Assembly (NCBI RefSeq): GCF_014652875.1
Contig: NZ_BMZQ01000003.1
Location: forward strand, 1-64,000
DNA length: 64,000 nucleotides
Reading direction: 5' to 3'
Source: Tianweitania populi
Lineage (GTDB): Bacteria; Pseudomonadota; Alphaproteobacteria; Rhizobiales; Rhizobiaceae
Positions 61,333-64,000 of the stretch are shown piece after piece (the first letter of the stretch is position 1; each line of letters opens with the position of its first letter). The position numbers and the translations under genes are program-made. Under the pieces are notes generated by a model. The model saw nothing but the letters and a program-made list of their open reading frames with translations, was not told the origin of the DNA and ran no database searches.

Positions 61333-62224
61333 CTATGGTTGGTCGATGGCATGAATGAAACCGGCAAGCTGACCATCTTGGACTGTGGCACCCAGATCCG
61401 CTGCGGGTTCAAACATCCCGTTGCTCATCATGTAGACAAAGGCGCCACGACCACGCACTTGCATGAAGCGGGTTTGCTGTGCCGGCATTGTTCTGGCGCC
61501 TGAAACGATCTGATACTCTCGAAGAACCCGCCAAAGGCCTTCTTCAGCGATCTCCATTCCCTCTTTTGACAGAGTCGCGTGTCCTCCAAGTTCGGCCGTG
61601 AGAGCCGGCAGGCCAAGGCTCTGTGCCGTCGCAGACAGGTCGCCCCACCGCCACCCGAGCCGTCGCTGATCGACGTGATCGGCGCGCCGAACCGTCGGGC
61701 GAGTTCACCTCTTTTTCTGTTTCATCACCGCCCTCTCTTATGAGAGCGCAGGGCAGATAGTAGCTCGATCGACCTCCTGCATGAAGATCCACGACGACAT
61801 CCGCCAGCCTTAAGAGCACCGAGGAGACGTAGTGAGCAATCATCGCTGTCGAGCCACCTTTCGGATCGCCGGGAAACGACCGGTTCATGTTCCCGTCATC
61901 GAGCGGTGACACCCGCCGTCCAGCGGCTACCGCCGGCAGGTTCAGGGATGGCAAGATGATGATGCGCCCACTGACATCCTTCGGATCGATCTCCCTGCCG
62001 AGCCGAGCCAATGCCACCTAACCTTCGTACTCGTCGCCGTGGCTGCCTCCGACGAACAGCGCAGTCGGGCCTTCGCCGTTCTTGATACATACGATCGGGA
62101 TGGGAATGACGCCGTACCCTGACAGGTCCGTCGAGTGGGGAACTCGGAGCCAGTCGCCCTGCTTGCCGTCTGCTTCGAAATCAATGGCCGTCCAGACCTG
62201 TGTATAGCCAGTCACGAATGGCAT
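61333..62224 (-). pseudogene. DoeB/EutE-like N-acetyl-diaminobutyrate deacetylase, decayed
   Basis: An aspartoacylase/succinylglutamate-desuccinylase-family gene in pieces. FVTGYTQVWTAIDFEADGKQ and FVGGSHGDEYEG (metal motif GxHGDExxG) are in the first frame, which stops at TAG 62018-62020 where the family has Gln. LNLPAVAAGRRVSPLDDGNM and VVDLHAGGRSSY are in the same frame downstream. Further frame changes lead through ISDGSGGGAT to SLGLPALTAELGGHATLSKE and the C-terminal barrel ending AGFIHAIDQP. At least one nonsense and two frameshift changes are needed. The Ehu-like importer upstream supports an ectoine-type assignment. Confidence 0.78.
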
Positions 62225-62226
62225 CC

Positions 62227-63004
62227 TCAATGCTTCAAGATCGTTTCGAGGAAGGTGCGTGAGCGTGGATGCCCTTCCCCTTTGAAAAAACTGTCAGACG
62301 ACCCGCGATACAGAATCTGACCGGCGTCCATGAACACGACCTGATCGGCGACCTCCCGCGCAAAGCCCATCTCGTGTGTCACGCAGATCATCGTCATGCC
62401 GTCATTCGCAAGGCCGCGCATGACGTCGAGCACTTCCTTGATCATCTCGGGATCGAGAGCGGATGTTGGTTCGTCAAACAGCATCACCCGCGGGTTGAGG
62501 CAGAGTGCCCGCGCGATGGCGACGCGCTGCTGCTGGCCGCCGGAAAGCTGACCCGTATAGGATCTGGCCTTCTCCGGTATTTGAACTTTTTCGAGGTACG
62601 CCATCGCTATGGCGTCGGCCTCGCTTCGGTTTTTGCCCGCGACACGACGCAACGCCAATGTGCAGTTGGCAGGGACCATGAGATGAGGAAAGAGATTGAA
62701 ACTCTGGAAGACCATCCCGGTCTGGCGGCGTGCTGCGGCACTTGCCTTGGGGTCTTGGCCAACGATTACCCCCGCCAGACGCAGCTGCCCGGATTGGTAG
62801 GTTTCAAGCCCTTTTTACGCAGCGTATCAGGGTCGATTTTCCCGAACCAGACGGGCCGCAGACGACAATTCGTGCACCAGTGGGTAGCTCAAAGTCGATG
62901 TCCTTGAGTACATGAAGCGCTCCAAACCACTTGTTCAGGCCGATGATCTCCACGACCGGTTGCTTGGCTGCCGTCATTGTTGAGTTCCGGATTGCGATGT
63001 TCAT
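62227..63004 (-). pseudogene. Polar amino acid/ectoine-type ABC ATPase (EhuA-like), frameshifted
   Basis: From ATG 63004, which overlaps the permease stop by 4 bases. Walker A CGPSGSGKSTLIRC is followed after 4 residues by TGA at 62804-62806. Skipping one base near 62809 restores the frame (LETYQSGQLRLAGV) into MVFQSFNLFPHL, signature LSGGQQQRVAIARAL, Walker B VMLFDEPTSALD and the H-loop VTHEMGFAREVAD. One extra G is thus the only lesion. Without it the protein would be about 258 residues, normal for this class. Confidence 0.85.
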
Positions 63005-63660
63005 CGCGTACCGCTCCAAAGAAGCTGATTTTCCAGGCGCTTGACGCCGGCTGAGACGAGCAGTGCGAGCACGAGGAAAATCAGCCCAGCTGCAGCCAGC
63101 GGTTCCGCGTAGCGATAGATCTCAGAGGCGATGTCGAAGGCGCGTCCAAGCATCTCGGGGACGGCTAGAACGGCAAGGTAAGGCGTCGCCTTCAGGATCG
63201 ACACGAAGTAGTTGCCAAGTGGTGGGGCGATGTTGCGCAGCATCTGAGGCGCAATGACGTGAACGATCGTGTCGCGGCGGCTGAGCGATAAGGCCTTTGC
63301 AGCCTCCGACTGGCCACGCGGAATGGCATCTATGCCAGCTTTGAAGACCTCCGCCAGGTAGCCGCTGTAGTAGAGGCTCAGGGCGATTATGCCTGTGCCT
63401 ATCGCGTTGATGCGGATGCCGTAGAAAGGCAGCACATAGTAGAGGAAGTAAAGCCAAGCGAGCACTGGCGTCGAGCGAATGAAGTCGATGATGAAGCGTG
63501 TGGTCGCGCCCCCAAGCCCGCCTGCGCGCCGGATCAGTTCGAAGGCGAAGCCGATGATCGCTGCACCTATGCAGCTTGCCAACGCTACAGCCAGGGTTGT
63601 GCCGAGCGCGCTGAGGATGATGGGCACACTCGAAACTGCGAAATCTGGATCAAATCCCAC
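63001..63660 (-). CDS. Polar amino acid/ectoine-type ABC permease (EhuD-like)
   Basis: 219 residues from GTG 63660, after GGGAGGGCG; the frame is open to 63696. FIIDFIRSTPVLAWLYFLYY is the conserved FxRxxPxL-type loop, and GQSEAAKALSLSRRDTIVHV is the EAA loop followed by IAPQMLRNIAPPLGNYFVSI. Normal length for HisM/GlnP-type permeases. It overlaps the preceding permease gene by 11 bases. It appears intact although its ATPase partner is broken. Confidence 0.85.
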   Translation of the reverse strand: MGFDPDFAVSSVPIILSALGTTLAVALASCIGAAIIGFAFELIRRAGGLGGATTRFIIDFIRSTPVLAWLYFLYYVLPFYGIRINAIGTGIIALSLYYSGYLAEVFKAGIDAIPRGQSEAAKALSLSRRDTIVHVIAPQMLRNIAPPLGNYFVSILKATPYLAVLAVPEMLGRAFDIASEIYRYAEPLAAAGLIFLVLALLVSAGVKRLENQLLWSGTR

Positions 63661-64000
63661 CGAAACGCCCTCCCGATTTGCCGATGCGCGCCTCAAGCCA
63701 GCGTCCCATCAAGGCAATGGGATAACAGACGACAAAGAAGGCCATGAGCAGCGCGCTATAAATGGCGATAGGATTATATTCGATCTGGGCGATTTCCTTG
63801 GCCCTGAACGTCATGTCCGTCAGTGTGACCAAGGAGACCAGTGCTGTTCCCTTCACAAGCTGAATGAGGGTGTTCACGAAAGTCGGGCTCATCGCAACCA
63901 AGGCCTGAGGAAGCTCAATCAGCAACAGTGTGGTGGCGCGCGACAGTCCGAGCGCCTTCCCTGCCTCCCTTTGACCGGCTGGCAGGGCTTGCAGCCCCGC
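63650..64000 (-). CDS. Polar amino acid/ectoine-type ABC permease (EhuC-like), truncated by the window edge
   Basis: The C-terminal 116 residues or so; the frame stays open to the window edge, so the true start lies beyond base 64000 (an internal ATG at 63925 is not the start). GLQALPAGQREAGKALGLSR is the EAA loop of this permease class, followed by LPQALVAMSPTFVNTLIQLV and ending RIGKSGGRFGGI. It forms the channel with the next gene. Confidence 0.85.
   Translation of the reverse strand, partial: AGLQALPAGQREAGKALGLSRATTLLLIELPQALVAMSPTFVNTLIQLVKGTALVSLVTLTDMTFRAKEIAQIEYNPIAIYSALLMAFFVVCYPIALMGRWLEARIGKSGGRFGGI

Noticed and set aside
63925-63925. ATG 63925 as the start of the EhuC-like permease
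   Set aside because: The frame continues upstream to the window edge with a clear EAA-loop motif, so the gene is truncated by the window.

Overview
The window looks like a stretch of a GC-rich alphaproteobacterial genome, most likely Hyphomicrobiales (Rhizobium/Phyllobacterium/Aminobacter-like). This rests on overall base composition and codon use, the dense set of Liv-, Pot-, Dpp- and Ehu-type ABC importers, DUF1446/AtuA, OtnC/OtnK and N,N-dimethylformamidase-like genes, and start sites read from GGAG-type ribosome binding sites. No rRNA, tRNA, CRISPR array or replication origin was seen. It is a catabolic region: almost every block pairs an importer with a short set of enzymes and a local regulator.

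Bases 1-21613 form a large CoA-dependent catabolic island. Two tandem MarR genes converge on a minus-strand run holding a Rieske oxygenase (alpha, beta, PDR-type reductase), an AMP-forming ligase and an SDR. Upstream of it are a 3-hydroxyacyl-CoA dehydrogenase-like gene and an octopine-dehydrogenase-like gene. A divergent alpha/beta hydrolase-fold gene follows. Then comes a second minus-strand operon: branched-chain-type importer (binding protein, LivH, a fused LivM-LivG, LivF), a third MarR and a second AMP ligase. Divergent from that is a plus-strand operon of racemase-family protein, Ohr, SCP2-type thiolase, a DUF35-SDR fusion and a cyclase. Several of these enzymes lack the usual catalytic residues.

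Bases 21614-25707 are a scar zone: an ABC ATPase relic, a solitary Liv-type binding protein, a decayed DnaQ-like exonuclease and a serine recombinase with one nonsense codon. Bases 25708-34835 hold a DMFase-like enzyme divergent from a polyamine-type ABC importer, a shikimate-dehydrogenase relic, and an OtnC/OtnK/TetR block. Bases 34848-44439 hold a Dpp importer with a split transketolase, a class III aminotransferase and a GntR regulator.

Bases 44913-46529 are a second scar: HigA, a decapitated HigB, an ArsR fragment and a truncated IS3-family element. Bases 46715-58115 form a LysR-controlled block: AtuA-type protein, its small partner, amidase, Dpp-type importer with a double ATPase, and a PPOX-FNR-ferredoxin fusion. 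Bases 58653-60665 hold a TetR gene between two related hotdog thioesterases. The end of the window (60685-64000) is a third scar: a chimeric remnant, a DoeB/EutE-like pseudogene and an Ehu-like amino-acid/ectoine importer whose ATPase is frameshifted. The pattern suggests separately acquired catabolic modules joined at recombination scars.
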